NCBI GenBank assembly: GCA_033439265.1
Contig: JAVTVX010000019.1
Location: 21,664,039 to 21,728,038 of the forward strand
Length of the DNA stretch: 64,000 bases
Reading direction: 5' to 3'
Source: Dillenia suffruticosa
Taxonomy: Eukaryota; Streptophyta; Magnoliopsida; Dilleniales; Dilleniaceae
This document shows positions 50,295-63,888 of this stretch, piece after piece. The position numbers and the translations under genes were made by a program. The notes under the pieces are model-generated. The model did not search any database. It saw only the letters and a program-made list of their open reading frames with translations, and was not told the DNA's origin. The stretch's first letter is position 1. Each line of letters begins with the position of its first letter.

Positions 50295-50934
50295 GGATTT
50301 TCTGGACTTGAGATGATTTGTTTCTCTTTTCCTCTGGATTTTCATTTTTTCTTTTCCTTTGTTGAATATTCGACCACGCCCTAAACAAAATTATTAAAAT
50401 TAAAATAATTAATTTAATTTAATTATATATTTCTCATGATTATAATCAATTGATCAAAAATTGACTGAATTAAATGATTATTTTTATTTGATTATTTAAA
50501 TTAATAAAATTATTAAAATGTTTATAAGAAATTTAAGTAACGGTATCTTTTATTCATATTTTTGTGAATGTAATATGTATTATTTATATTAACGTATCAC
50601 TATAACTTCTAATTTTAAAATTTAAAATTTATTAATAATTATGATTCACCACATATCAATTTTAAAATTTTAAAATTTTAAAATTCAAAATTCAAAATTC
50701 AAATGAAATAACAAAATATGAAAATTTTAAATTAATTCTATTCATCTACTAGTAGTTTATAAAATAAAAATAATAATTAACATTACATTATCATTGAGTA
50801 AAATGTCAAGTATTTTTCTCTTTCAACTTTTAATTATAATATTATATTATCTCTTTTAGGTTTTTTTTTAATTATAATATTTTTTAACTTTTAATTATAA
50901 TATTATATTAATATTTACATGAATAAAAATTATC

Positions 50935-51145
50935 CAAACAGTATATATACTTTTAACTAGTTCAATTAATTCGATTTGATCGAAACAAAAATCGTTAAAA
51001 TCGATAACCATTCAAATAATAAAATTAATTTTTAATTTTATCAAAAATCGAAACTAAAAATCTAATAAATCGCTCCAAATATAAAATATGGTTGAAAAAA
51101 AAAGATTTTTTGATTTTAATCGGATAGTGCTCACCTCTGGTATCA
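50935..51145 (-). mobile_element. Possible decayed hAT-like element with AAATCGAAAC words
   Basis: The plus strand carries ATCGAAACAAAAATCG-like words and ends ATAGTGCTCACCTCTGG. The complement CCAGAGGTGAGCACTAT has the form of common plant hAT-type ends (CAGGGGTGAGCA). The other end could not be identified. Confidence 0.35.
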
Positions 51146-52608
51146 ACATTGAACATTAATCCTTTATTAGCACTAAAAGCAAAGACATCCAAGAAAAAGA
51201 TAGAGGTCAGTTCTTTTATATAGAATGGATAAAGACATAATTTCAAATTATTTTTCTCCATAAAAAGAACTTAAACAAATCGAGCTGAGCCGGACAAACA
51301 ATCATTTAATTTTGGGGTTTTCGCGAAAAAATATGATTTAAGCCACAAATTTAACCTCGAATTGACTTATACAGAACCTAGGCTCCATCTTTGGACAACT
51401 TGAAGAAAGTAAAAATAGAGATATCTAATGGGCCCAACCCATTCAGATGGGCTGATGTGGGTCACGTTAACCTGGGGACTTACACCTGGCCTGGCGTCAT
51501 TTAACGGGCTCTTAGCTTGCGGGCTGGGCATGACTGGTTCGACAAGCCCACTTGTTTAGTTTTGGGAGCTCAACGTTCTTTGGTCAGGGGAATGTCAAGA
51601 GGATCAGCAGGACCAAGAATTAAGGCTCATGTACATGTTTGACCTGATGGAAGCTGAAAAACTATGTGACTGAGGCCTGCATGAAATATCACCATCACGT
51701 CTTGCATTTTGAAGTAGACAATGCAGTGCAAAGGGGCTTCTGAAAATGAAATATCGACCCCTGATGTAGACCGACATTCTTGCAAAGACTTTGAATTCAT
51801 GTGAAAGAATTATCAAACCCTCGGGTTCCTCGGGGACAGCCCAAGCGATAAAATTCTTCACTTCCATCGTCGCTAAATGGAATACCATAATCTTGTCACA
51901 ATGATTAATGTACAAATAAGTGAGCTAATCCATTCTTCCAAAGCCTAATAATCGGTGCGTGTCCAAGTGCAAATGAAAAATCCAACCTTACCATGGAAGT
52001 TTTGGTGTAGCTATGTCTTCCTCAGGAGATAGTTTAGCAATCCAACTTACCTAGAACGGGAAGCAGATCACGTTAGCTCTAGAAAATAGAGGATTTCCAA
52101 AACCAAATAGAATTTATGAGTATTTATTTCCATGAATATATTCTATGTTCAAGAAACATAAATTCTGAAAAAAAAAAAATTCTGCATCCTTATCCTTGCT
52201 GATATCCAGTTTTAGTTAGCAGATTAGTGCAATTCAAAATTAAATTCTACTAGAAGCATGCAGGGACGTCCGCCAAATGAAGCCCCAAAACGGTCTTTCA
52301 AGAATACACCCTTCATGGGTTGACAACTGAGATATGCTCAGAACAAATTTCAGGGCTCATACGCAACTAGTAACTACTCAAGAGGGGGAAGAAAGAGATA
52401 GAAATATAAATACAAAGATACACACAGACATGAATGAAATCAAAACATGAGAGAGAGAGAGAGAGATTTGAAGGGTTGAAAAGGGTGCTACAATAAGATT
52501 CTGGTGCAATACAGTTGAAATACTAATAATAGATTCATTTTCTGGGCTAGTAAGGAAAAAAAAAATCGAAGCATGAGCTGTTTCTGAACTGTTCCACAAG
52601 CAAGTGAA

Positions 52609-54660
52609 CTAAGATATGCATAGGGATGGCAATCTTGTTTCATATGATTGATGCATTTTATCACAATCCTTTTTATTAGTGTGGATGATAAGAATAACAG
52701 TCAGAAAGAAACTATACTGTCGATGCTTGTTCTCTACTCGCTTTGGTTTTTGTGTCAGTGTTACCAAAGATCTGACTACGTCCGGACTGATCTTGTCTGC
52801 AAGGACACCTTTATCTGAAAGCCAGATGGATTTCTCCTTCACATAGCTTTGCAATTTCTTGGATTCATAGTCACGTTTTTCTTGGTCTACAGTGTCCAAT
52901 GTAAAACATACAAGCAACCTACTATCAAGATATCAGCATAGTAAAGGAATATGTCCTTAAAACTAATTAGAAACAGCACAAGTGAACTTCGAATCTAGTA
53001 TATGTATTTTACTCGAGAAAACCAGAGATTAGTTGTATTTTCATTAGCGATGAGAAATACAAAAAAGGTTTACTATTATTTCATGTATACTTAGCCGACT
53101 CATGCCAAGACTGGGCATATTGCAACGATAGAAATTGAGAGAGAAATAGAGGGGGAGTAGGTAGTTAACAGAGAACAGAGACTGAAGAAGAAGCATGCCT
53201 TCTAAGCTTCCAATCTTTTTCAAGTCTTTCCTCTGTCCCAAATTTAGTGGCTTAACAAAACCTTTGTGAGACATTTTTGTTAGTATATAAAGGGAGACTT
53301 CTTCAAGTTCCATCCGTTTAATTAGGACAATATAAAAAATTGTATCCTCACAAAAAAGAAGTTCTTGAGGAAATGGTTTTGGGAAAGGCACACGTTACCC
53401 ATTAAAATTTGTGCAGATGAACTCAGTTTTCATAATAGGTAATAAGTTACTTTGCTTTCGATGTGTCATACTAGTTTCTGGAAACAATGTCCACAACTCA
53501 ATCAAAATTTTCTTGTTAAGAGCGTACCTTTCTCTAAAATAGTGTGAGCAGCATGAAAAGGTATCCTAGCAAAGACACCGGTTCCTGGAAACAGCATCCA
53601 CGCATTCTCTTTTGAGTCATAGTTGCCACAAGTTGTGCATGCTTCTTAACTAAAGGCCTTGATCCAAGCCCCTCAATCTCCTTCATTATAGACTCAAAAG
53701 GAGAAGGAACACTGGTTTTTGTTGTGCGAGCCCTCTTCCTTTGCACTGTGAGGGCTTCCCGGTTCTTATTCCTCATGCTATCGTTCTCAAGTAACTGCAT
53801 TTTCGACATGAAAACAAGTTTCTCATCATGATACAATATGCATATGACGGTGACAAAAGAGGAATAAACAACAAGGCTGTAATTTCTTCGATTGAGATGA
53901 ACAAATGCTCAAATTAATTAGACCACGTAAACGGGATAGCACATTTGAGGAGGGTTCTTGTGATCATCCAAAATAATGGTAAATACAAACTAAACAAAGC
54001 TGAAAAAGTTCTTAAATTTGGTGAAACAATCATCCATTCCAAAAGCTCAATCTTGTGAAGAGAGGTGTTATTAACTGGTTTTTTATGCAAACACTCCCTC
54101 TCACGTAGTTCGTGACACATCCAATCACTTGAAACTTTAAATGGGGTGAAGAATGAGCCTCACCTGAGTACTCCAACTCACGATATTGTACTCCACACCA
54201 TCTTAAATTTTGTGAAACATTTTCTAGGTTTTAATAAATTCTGCTTGAGACCTAAATAGAGTATACTAACGTGATGCCGGGCCAAAAGAAAATGCTCAGC
54301 TTCTGTTTCAACCTCAATTAAGCTTTGTTTTATTTGCTCCATTGCCTTGTTCATTTTAATATTTTTCAAGGTGTATCCGACCTGAACCACATAATGAAAA
54401 CTAACAATATTGACAACTATACTGAATCAGCAAATCAAGACCAATATTATGTCCGATCAACACAAAATAGAAGAAATAACCACGTGCATATTTCATTATG
54501 TTTAAGGGGCATTTCAACCGACAGATTCATTACAACTCAAGTATGCCTTTACACAAAAAGAATCCCAGATTCACTTACTTTATTGCAATGATCTCACAAT
54601 TAAAAAAAAAATCGAAATGCAGAAGCTACCTCCCAAACAATCTCCGGGCACTGAGAAATT
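52609..54660 (-). pseudogene. Unknown plant gene, 5' end unresolved, one-base frameshift
   Basis: Four exons with matching phases on the minus strand: 54660-54630, 54381-54271, 53794-53528 and 52886-52609 (stop). They encode QCPEIVWE, then a charged helical segment with EVETEAEHFLLARHH, then a basic region and SPFESIMKEIEGLGSRPLVK. After this the frame shifts: the next in-phase sequence, CTTCGNYDSKENAWMLFPGT and GVFARIPFHAAHTILEK, lies one frame over and joins in phase to DQEKRDYESKKLQSYVKEK in the last exon. One missing base near 53640 (AAGAA where AAGGAA is expected) explains it. Exon 3 would then be 268 bases, exactly fitting its splice phases. I do not recognise the family; a CxxC pair and coiled-coil-like helices are visible. 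No start exon was found. It may be a pseudogene or a real gene with a sequence error. Confidence 0.55.
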
Positions 54661-56099
54661 CTAAAGCATTATAAGAAAGGGTACTGGATGTATGTTCACA
54701 ATCAAAATACATAGATTAGGGACTAACCATCCATCACCTCGACACTCTAAATCATGGAACAAAGATAGTAAATCTCTCTCTCTCTCTCATGACTGTCCTG
54801 TGGAAAACCAAAACCAATTAAGGATCTTCAACAAACGGTTGAATTACACCAGAAAATTCCAGTCTCCCAACCCAATCAACAACACGATCAAACCACACTA
54901 AAAGTAACTTTTCAACATGCGACTATACGCACAATAATTAACACAAAGCCCATGTTACCTCCACCTGAATGAAACACTTGAACAAAACGAATAGCTTCAA
55001 ACTTACAGTAAAACCAACTAATTTCATTTTACAAGCAAACCACATTAGGAAATTCGAGTGATTATCAAGGTGTGCAACTGTATATGAATGAAGAAGAATA
55101 AAATATGTAAATTGAATTTATTGTTGCTTCTTATATTATTTGTGTTTCAAAACATATTTTATATTTAAAATTTTATGGCTTCTATTAATTTTATTCATCC
55201 GATAACGCAGGTTTTCAATATTTTTTTCAAGATCAATCCAGGCTTGAAACCTTGAACTGAATCAATCCCATATCATTAAATCACATGAGCGGTGGTATTT
55301 CTAGCAGCGGTCCAAAACGGTTTGATTAGAACTATTTCCTAAGGACTACTCTTAACTTGAATTGTCTGCATAGTCTAAATCAAGGTTGAAAGTAGGAGTT
55401 GTTAACTAGCATTTCATATTGTAGTTCCTAGTTCAAAGTTTAAAAAATTGCATTGGCTTTTCAAAATGCCCTTGAAACCAGCAATTACCCTTTTTTCTTT
55501 TTGCGATTCCCTCAAGGTTCCAACACGTAAATGGTTTTGGTTTAGAACCTGTATTATTATTATTATTATTTTTGGCAGAATCTTTAGAGTTTAGGGATGA
55601 ACATTAACCCCAATCCTCAATCATTCATATAGTTTAGATTTTAGATTTAAAATCAAAAATCAAACCGAACTCTGATTAATGGTATAGATCAATCATATAG
55701 TTTAAGGGTTTAATGGGTCTAATTCCGACTAAGTTTCAGGATAAACTCACGCAGTAGTCGTGACTAAAGTGATGGGTTATATTTTTGTTTGATATTTACC
55801 TCATGGGGATTATGAACCCAAATAAACTAATTTTAATGAAATTTGGCCCCAAAACTGAATTAATTTTTGGTCCAATTTAATCCAATTTTACTGATTATGG
55901 TCCCAACCCTTCCATCAACAAAATTTAATTTCAAAATTTTTTGATAATTCCTTTAAATTGTTTAGGAGTTAAACTTGCTGATATTAAGGAAAATTATTAA
56001 TGGTTACAATGGAGTATGAACTCCTAGGGCTTTCCATTTTGCAAATTATTTATTTGATTTTTCACTTCTACATACTAATTGAACATGAGTCTTGGTCTT
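54661..56099. other. Spacer between the unknown gene and malate dehydrogenase
   Basis: No gene seen. The left part may contain the unresolved 5' exons of the minus-strand gene ending at 54660. It holds a short (CT)n run at 54773-54788, an (ATT)n run at about 55553-55570 and AT-rich sequence. The last 100 bases are the likely 3'UTR of malate dehydrogenase. Confidence 0.5.
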
Positions 56100-58380
<2,281 letters not shown>

Positions 58381-58408
58381 TGTTGTTAACTCAGAAACCG
58401 AAAACCTC

Positions 58409-58439
<31 letters not shown>

Positions 58440-58452
58440 TAGAGAGAGAGGT
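58409..58452. repeat. (GA)n tract in the MDH leader or promoter
   Basis: GA run of about 44 bases with small breaks, starting about 29 bases upstream of the MDH start codon (CT-rich in the sense of the transcript). Confidence 0.85.
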
Positions 58453-59089
58453 TGAGAGGATCGAGGGGATAAGGGATGAAAAGAAGATAGAGTTGGGCTT
58501 TACAGTTGCAGAAAAGCGCGCAATCCCATAGAAAAATTCGTCTTCATATGATTAGTAACCAGTCTTCCAACCCCTGTCCAGGTTCCGTTCGTCTTTCAAA
58601 ATCATACATGCATATGCAAAGAGTAATCCAGTAGTCAGTGGCGGTCTCAAAAAAAAATTTTAGGGGCTAAATTGATATAAGTTAAAACGTCAGAGGCCCC
58701 ATACCTTATTTAACGACTTTTAAAATCCAGTGTAAATAATTTTAAAATTTTGGGGGACTATGACTCTTTTGGGGCTGCTTGTTCTCGCATATGCAAAGAG
58801 TAACACCATTAGGAGGAGAGACTGCTGGATAGACTCAAAATATTGATTACAATATGGTAAGAGAATACTGCATTGCATGTGATACATAAAAAAGCGTTAA
58901 TGAGCTAGCTCGAATAATTGGACATTTTATGGAAGATAATATATTTATATTAATCTTTAAAGGAAATAATAAAATGTTAGTAACCCCACTCTTTCAATAT
59001 AATTTGGCCCCCCGGGGGGTGGAGGAGGAAAGTTGATGCATGAAGGACCTGTACTGCGCCATTGTCCACTGATGGTTGATTGGTGTTAG
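58453..59089. other. Spacer between MDH and the aquaporin pseudogene
   Basis: About 640 bases with the MDH promoter at the left. No TATA box could be assigned with confidence. Around 58640-58780 GGGGCTAAATTGA...GGCCCC and TTGGGGCTGC give a weakly repeated GC-richer patch. Nothing else is seen. Confidence 0.5.
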
Positions 59090-59762
59090 CTGAGAAAAAC
59101 TTCACACATAAGAAGCCTGCAAGGGTGGCTCCACTCGTGGGCCCAACTCAATAAACCCAGCGATCCTTAAAATCACCTGTTATGAGGGAAGGTCCAAATG
59201 ATCTAGCCGGGTTCATGGAGCCACCAATAAAAGACCCCACAGCAAGAATACCCGCACCTTACATCAACCCGATTGCAAATGCACCCGTATTTCCATGTGA
59301 CCCGTTTGATGGGTCCCTTGAGACATAAAAAGTGTATGTCAAAGAGAATGTGGCACTGCACCCTATGAAGAATTCTCCGAAAACTGTTATCCGTGGAGCC
59401 AACCTGTGGGTTGTAATAGCCTGCAGATCCAGAAGAAGGCAAGATGGCTTGTGGATCACTATGGTATTAGTTCTAATGATCATGACCCTAAGTTACCACA
59501 ACTGCCCCAGTGTGATCGACTTCAAAGAAGGACATGCCATGGTAGAAGCCAACAATTGAGCTCCACAATAACAAATGCTAGTAGGCATGCTGATATGACC
59601 ACTGAGAACCAGTCCAAATGTTATAGCTGGATTAACATGGCCACCCGTGACATTATCCGCCATGTAAACTGCTCTTAACAAGGCAAATCCATGAGTTAGC
59701 ACGATTCTTACTAGACTGATCTCGATTGCTGTGATACTAGAAATTCAAGAGTTACCGGTTGC
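59090..59762 (-). pseudogene. Aquaporin pseudogene (probably TIP type)
   Basis: Minus-strand translation shows both aquaporin half-helices: NVTGGHVNPAITFGLVLSGH (about 59640-59590) and [18 protein letters not shown] (about 59245-59190), with VTAFSLTYTFYVSRDP-like helix sequence between and DFKDRWVY near the end. NPA boxes are intact. The open frame is broken by TAA after AIGLM, by TGA in WVY*VGP, and by a frame change near 59490. The GGHVNPA form and the TTH/RDP region suggest the tonoplast (TIP) subfamily; PIP or NIP is less likely. The 5' part is separated by a LINE inserted at 59763. The first exon could not be recognised; minus-strand sequence at about 60340-60420 might be its remains. 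Confidence 0.75.
59752..59762. repeat. Target-site duplication, left copy
   Basis: TTACCGGTTGC; the same 11 bases recur at 60330-60340 on the far side of the LINE. Confidence 0.85.
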
Positions 59763-60329
59763 AGTTAAGCTCAATGTAGATGGTGCGGCGAAGCTGGAGA
59801 GAGGCCAGGCTAGTGCAGGCGGCGTCTTCAGGAGTAGCAGAGGCGATTGGTTTCAGGGTTTCTAGGCTAATGTGGGCTCAGCCAATGGTGATATGGCGGA
59901 GCTGTGGGGCTGAGGGAGGGTTTGATGATTGCCAAAAGAAGAAAGCTGGGCCCTCTGGTTGTGGAGAGTAACTCTCTGGTCTTAGTCAATGCAATTAACA
60001 GGGGAGTTGGGGGCGATGCTCTAGGTGTGGCTGAGATCAATCATGTATTTAGGGAGGCCAACAGATGTGCGGACAAGTTGGCTGAGTTGGGTAGAGGGGC
60101 GGAGTTGGGCATGCATGAAGGCAGCACCCCCCCCCCCGCCCCCCCCCCCCGGCAGAGGTTGAGGCGATTCTGAAGCTTGCGTCTGGCGTATCTTGGGTAA
60201 GGAAGAAGAAGAGTTCTCCACCTGTTCGGTGACCCCCTGATGGGCTTTGGTGTTCTTCCTCTTGGGGTTTTGTTCTGTTGTTCTCATTCTTCGCCAAAAA
60301 AATAAAAATAAAAAAAATAATAATAATAA
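59763..60329 (+). mobile_element. 5'-truncated LINE (non-LTR retrotransposon) 3' end
   Basis: The element encodes the C-terminal RNase H domain of a plant L1-type LINE: VKLNVDGAA, ASAGGVFRSSRGDWFQGF, MAELWG, then (next frame) LMIAKRRKLGPLVVESNSL, NAINRG and the terminal INHVFREANRCADKLAELG. There are stops after GDWFQGF and at ELWG*. A poly(C) run interrupts it at about 60126-60150. The 3' end is an A-rich tail ending in a TAA repeat (about 60295-60329), and an 11-base target-site duplication flanks it. It is severely 5'-truncated and inactive. It sits inside the aquaporin pseudogene in the opposite orientation. Confidence 0.85.
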
Positions 60330-60340
60330 TTACCGGTTGC
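60330..60340. repeat. Target-site duplication, right copy
   Basis: TTACCGGTTGC, identical to 59752-59762. The first T might instead belong to the A-rich tail. Confidence 0.85.
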
Positions 60341-60785
60341 TATTGTAAAGGAAACTCTAAGAGCGGAGACGAGACTGATCATCTGTTCTAACAAATCAAG
60401 CATTGAAGAGTCCAATCTTTGGAATGAGGAAACTTTGATCCCACACATTTTTTTCTCTGTGTTCTTCCGAAGTGGGAGAAGACAGTAACCGTTGAATGTA
60501 ACGGTCATTAACTTCCCGAGTTTAGACTTAAAACAAAACGCCGTCGTTTTGGCGTGTCCTACTTCAAAGGGAGCTTTTTCCTCAATTTTCAGGAATTAGG
60601 GAGCCAAGTGTGAGAAATCCAGAGCTTCAAATCCCCGTTAGTCAGGCGATGGATTTGCAATGCCTGCTTTATCCCCAGTTCGAGAAGTTTTTCTTCTCAT
60701 CATTCAAACCCTCGCAAATTCAATGATCTCGACAGCCAAGTAAGAACAAACCCTCAGATCCATTATTAAATTTTGTACTTCAAAT

Positions 60786-60788
<3 letters not shown>

Positions 60789-60821
<33 letters not shown>
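60789..60821. repeat. (CT)n polypyrimidine tract before exon 2 of the hydrolase-like gene
   Basis: A CT run of about 33 bases lies immediately before the acceptor CATCTATAG at 60821-60829, acting as its polypyrimidine tract. Confidence 0.85.
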
Positions 60822-60824
<3 letters not shown>

Positions 60825-60910
60825 TATAGGTGCTTGTTGAAGGCAAAGCTCATTCGAGAACAGCTATTTTGAACAGACCCTCCTCTCTAAATGCTCTTAA
60901 TACAAACATA

Positions 60911-63888
60911 GTACGTCTCTTCAATGTAAATAAAATGCTATTATCAGGTTTTGTAAATTATTTTGAATTCGAGTTTTGGGTTATGGTTTTGTTCAAATTT
61001 CATTATTTGATTCTCTCATATTGTTTTTTGAGGCTTAATGTGCGGGCTTTATATATTCTAAGGGTTCTAGTTTAAATTAATGATCAAGGCTTGCTATGCT
61101 CGGCGTATGCTTGAAGGTTTGAATTTTAGTCAAATTTCTAAATTCATACTTCGATTATCTGGGATTCTCTTATTTTGGGAGCAGTTACACTATGTGTCAA
61201 AATTTTGGGTTTCATTCAAATTTCTTACTACGTACTTGATTATCTCGGAATCTTTATTTTGGGTGCAGTTACGCGTTGCCCGTCTTTTATAGTTCGGGAA
61301 AGATTTTGCTATTTATATACAATGATTCCCATTTAAGTTTTAGGCATACAACTTTGTCAATTATGCAACCTAATGAGGTCTGGTTGACATTTCTGGCACA
61401 CTAAGCAAAAATCTTGGTCTCTACATCCTATGGGTCTTAGAATGTAAGCAATAGACTCTGTGTCCTGCAAGAAGTTGAGTTTCAGTTATAACTGGTTTTT
61501 CTGTGCTTATATTGCTGTACTTTGTAGTTTTGAAGGGCAGAGGCTATCATTTGATTAATCAAGGTATAAGATTAACAAGCCTCTAATAACTCCATTCATG
61601 CAGCAAAACTTTTAGAAAGTTAATCATCATTTGGTCAATGCATGCATGATCAATGCTTCTCTCTCTCTCTCTCTCACATGCGCGTGCATGTGCAAATTTT
61701 AGTTTATGGATGTAAAAAGTTTCTTAATTTCCTCTGTTTATTAAACACCAACTGCAATGATAGATTTGATTTCCCCAACTCTCAGCAAAGATCCTCTTTT
61801 CCCCTTAGGCTGCCAAAAGAGAGGATTTCTTTTCACTTAAATTGTCGGATCAAGACACTTTTACAAAATATTTCTTGTATTCAATCAGGATTGACCCCAG
61901 AGACCTTAATTGGATTTCATCCTGATGCTGGGGCATCGTTTTATCTCTCACATCTACCCGGGTATCTAGGTAAGATTTCACATACTTGCAGTTTTAGTTT
62001 TCATCCTGATGATGGACCATTGAATCTAGTCTTTTATTTTGTTTTTCCATTTTGATGTTCTGTAAGTCCTTTGAATAAAACTTAAAGTTTTATCTATGGG
62101 ACCAAAAGCATTCATAACTTCTGTTTCCACTATCAAACTCAAGGTGGCCGTTTCTCTCATGATATTTGTTGCACCCTTTTCTGGTGCAAACAACATTTTG
62201 GTACGCATTTGATTTCCATTAGAAATATTTTGTGAATAGCCTGAGCCTGACCACCATGCTGATCATGAATATATTCTTTCATTGTTCATTCTAAGGGCCG
62301 CTAATATTTGTTGAATATGGCCAACCCTAGCAAGGGCTTTGTACTAGGGGGTGTTGGGTCTGTTGGCACTCGCTGTGGGCATTTCAAGTAGTGTATGAGA
62401 AGCCTCAAGTGAGCTCTATCTTCTCTTAATCTAAATGCAAAAATGAAAAAGTTTTGGTAGGAAATGTAGGGTTTTACGGGTAGAAGTCAAATTTCTCTAC
62501 GAAACGAATTTAAATTATCACTGTATTGATAATTTTTGCAGGTGAAAAGTTAAGCCTAACCTACACTGAACTAACCTCAACTTTTCCAAACAGGGCCTCA
62601 ATATGCTAACAATATGTCAATTCAACAGGTTCTTAAGGGGTATTTTGGTACACATAGCATGGACCCATATCATCAGCATTTGGAAACTTATTACTTCCAA
62701 AAGTGTAACAATAAGTTGAGATAGACATTTCCTTTTTCTATAGGAAACAAAAATAAAAAAATTGAGATTGGCACAAGTCAATTTAGATTTCCTTCTTTAG
62801 TTCAAAAGGCCATGGTGATCTTACATAGTATAATAACACTTTGAAAATCCATAAACTATATTCATTGACATCATCATTCAAATTACCAGGAGAAGCTTTA
62901 GGGTGAGAAAAAATGTTTATTCTCCTAAGATGAATGCGATTGCATAAGATGCCCCTGCATGTAAAGAAAGCCATTTAACGAGTCCTTTACAAAACTTCTA
63001 CGTTTCATGGAATTTATGTTCCAAATCTTTTATATTGGTTTTTAGGAGGGGAAATAATGGGTAAAAACCCCTAAATTACAGCATACTAGCAAAATGCATG
63101 TAGCAATCTTGCACCCAGCCAATGAGGTCATTATTGAAAGACCAGTTTGCCAGCTAGATTGCTCTGTTTTCCAGATCGCTGACATGTGCCGCCCAAAAGC
63201 GTAACCAAATCAACTCATTCCCTTCACAAATTCCAACTATGGCTACAAAAGGGCCCTCCTCAGAGAAGCTGATGAACTTGACCATCTCAAATTACAACCA
63301 TCTGTTTTACTTGGGTTTTAAGAGAAAACTAACATTAAAATGCGAAACTTAATGAATAGGGCTTGATTAGTTCTCTGCATAAGATCAAAACCATATGAAA
63401 GACCTTTGAAACATTCATTTGCATCAACATAAGTAAAATCATGCCTTCATTCCACAAAAACAACAAGAAAATGAGCCTTAATTCCAAATTTTGGATCGGC
63501 TGTTTGAAATCAGTATAGAATAAAAGAGAGGGGAAAAGGGTAAACCACCCATAGAAACGTTAATAATAATGCATTAATTCAACTGGTTTGGGTTCTCCAA
63601 TGTCACTTATTCGTATCTAATAATAATAATAATAATAATAATCAAAATCATGCCTTCATTCTAACATTCTATTTTCAATGGATTTCACTGGTTGGCATTC
63701 AAAGTGGTTGCTACACTTTGATTCATTAATTTTATATTTCCGTTCTCCTCCCCTTCTCTCTGTTGCATTAAGGATGTCAATCCTTGTCATTAGCTATACA
63801 TTTCTCCATGTACTAAATTTGTTCTTGTTCTACAAGGAAATGAAAATAATTTTAAAGTGTGGTGTGCGCATGAGGTTTGTTTCTGCAG
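60911..63888 (+). other. Intronic and degenerate sequence of the hydrolase-like gene
   Basis: Apart from the two exon relics listed for the gene, no further coding blocks were recognised in these 3 kb. It contains short (CT)n at about 61658-61674 and (ATA)n at about 63620-63644. The interval 61970-63888 corresponds to one long intron ending at TTCTGCAG. Confidence 0.5.

Larger units (their letters stand above)
41743..52608. other. Gene-free AT-rich spacer upstream of SPL8
   Basis: About 10.9 kb with no supportable gene. The left end (to about 42150) is the SPL8 leader and promoter, with CT-rich Y-patches near 42000-42025. The rest contains SINE-like segments (42825-43015, 46664-46838), an element rich in GAGTCGAG words (45115-45465), a hAT-like end near 51120-51140, a (GA)n tract at 50242-50288 and several (TA)n and (ATT)n runs. 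The minus-strand frame 51604-51915 shows no recognisable domain and may belong to the 3' region of the neighbouring gene. Confidence 0.55.

Noticed and set aside
51604-51915. Minus-strand frame of 103 residues
   Set aside because: No domain recognised; it may be 3' sequence of the neighbouring gene but cannot be supported as a gene.
53044-53391. Minus-strand frame between the last two exons of the unknown gene
   Set aside because: The flanking exons already join in phase without it, and it contains no conserved-looking segment.
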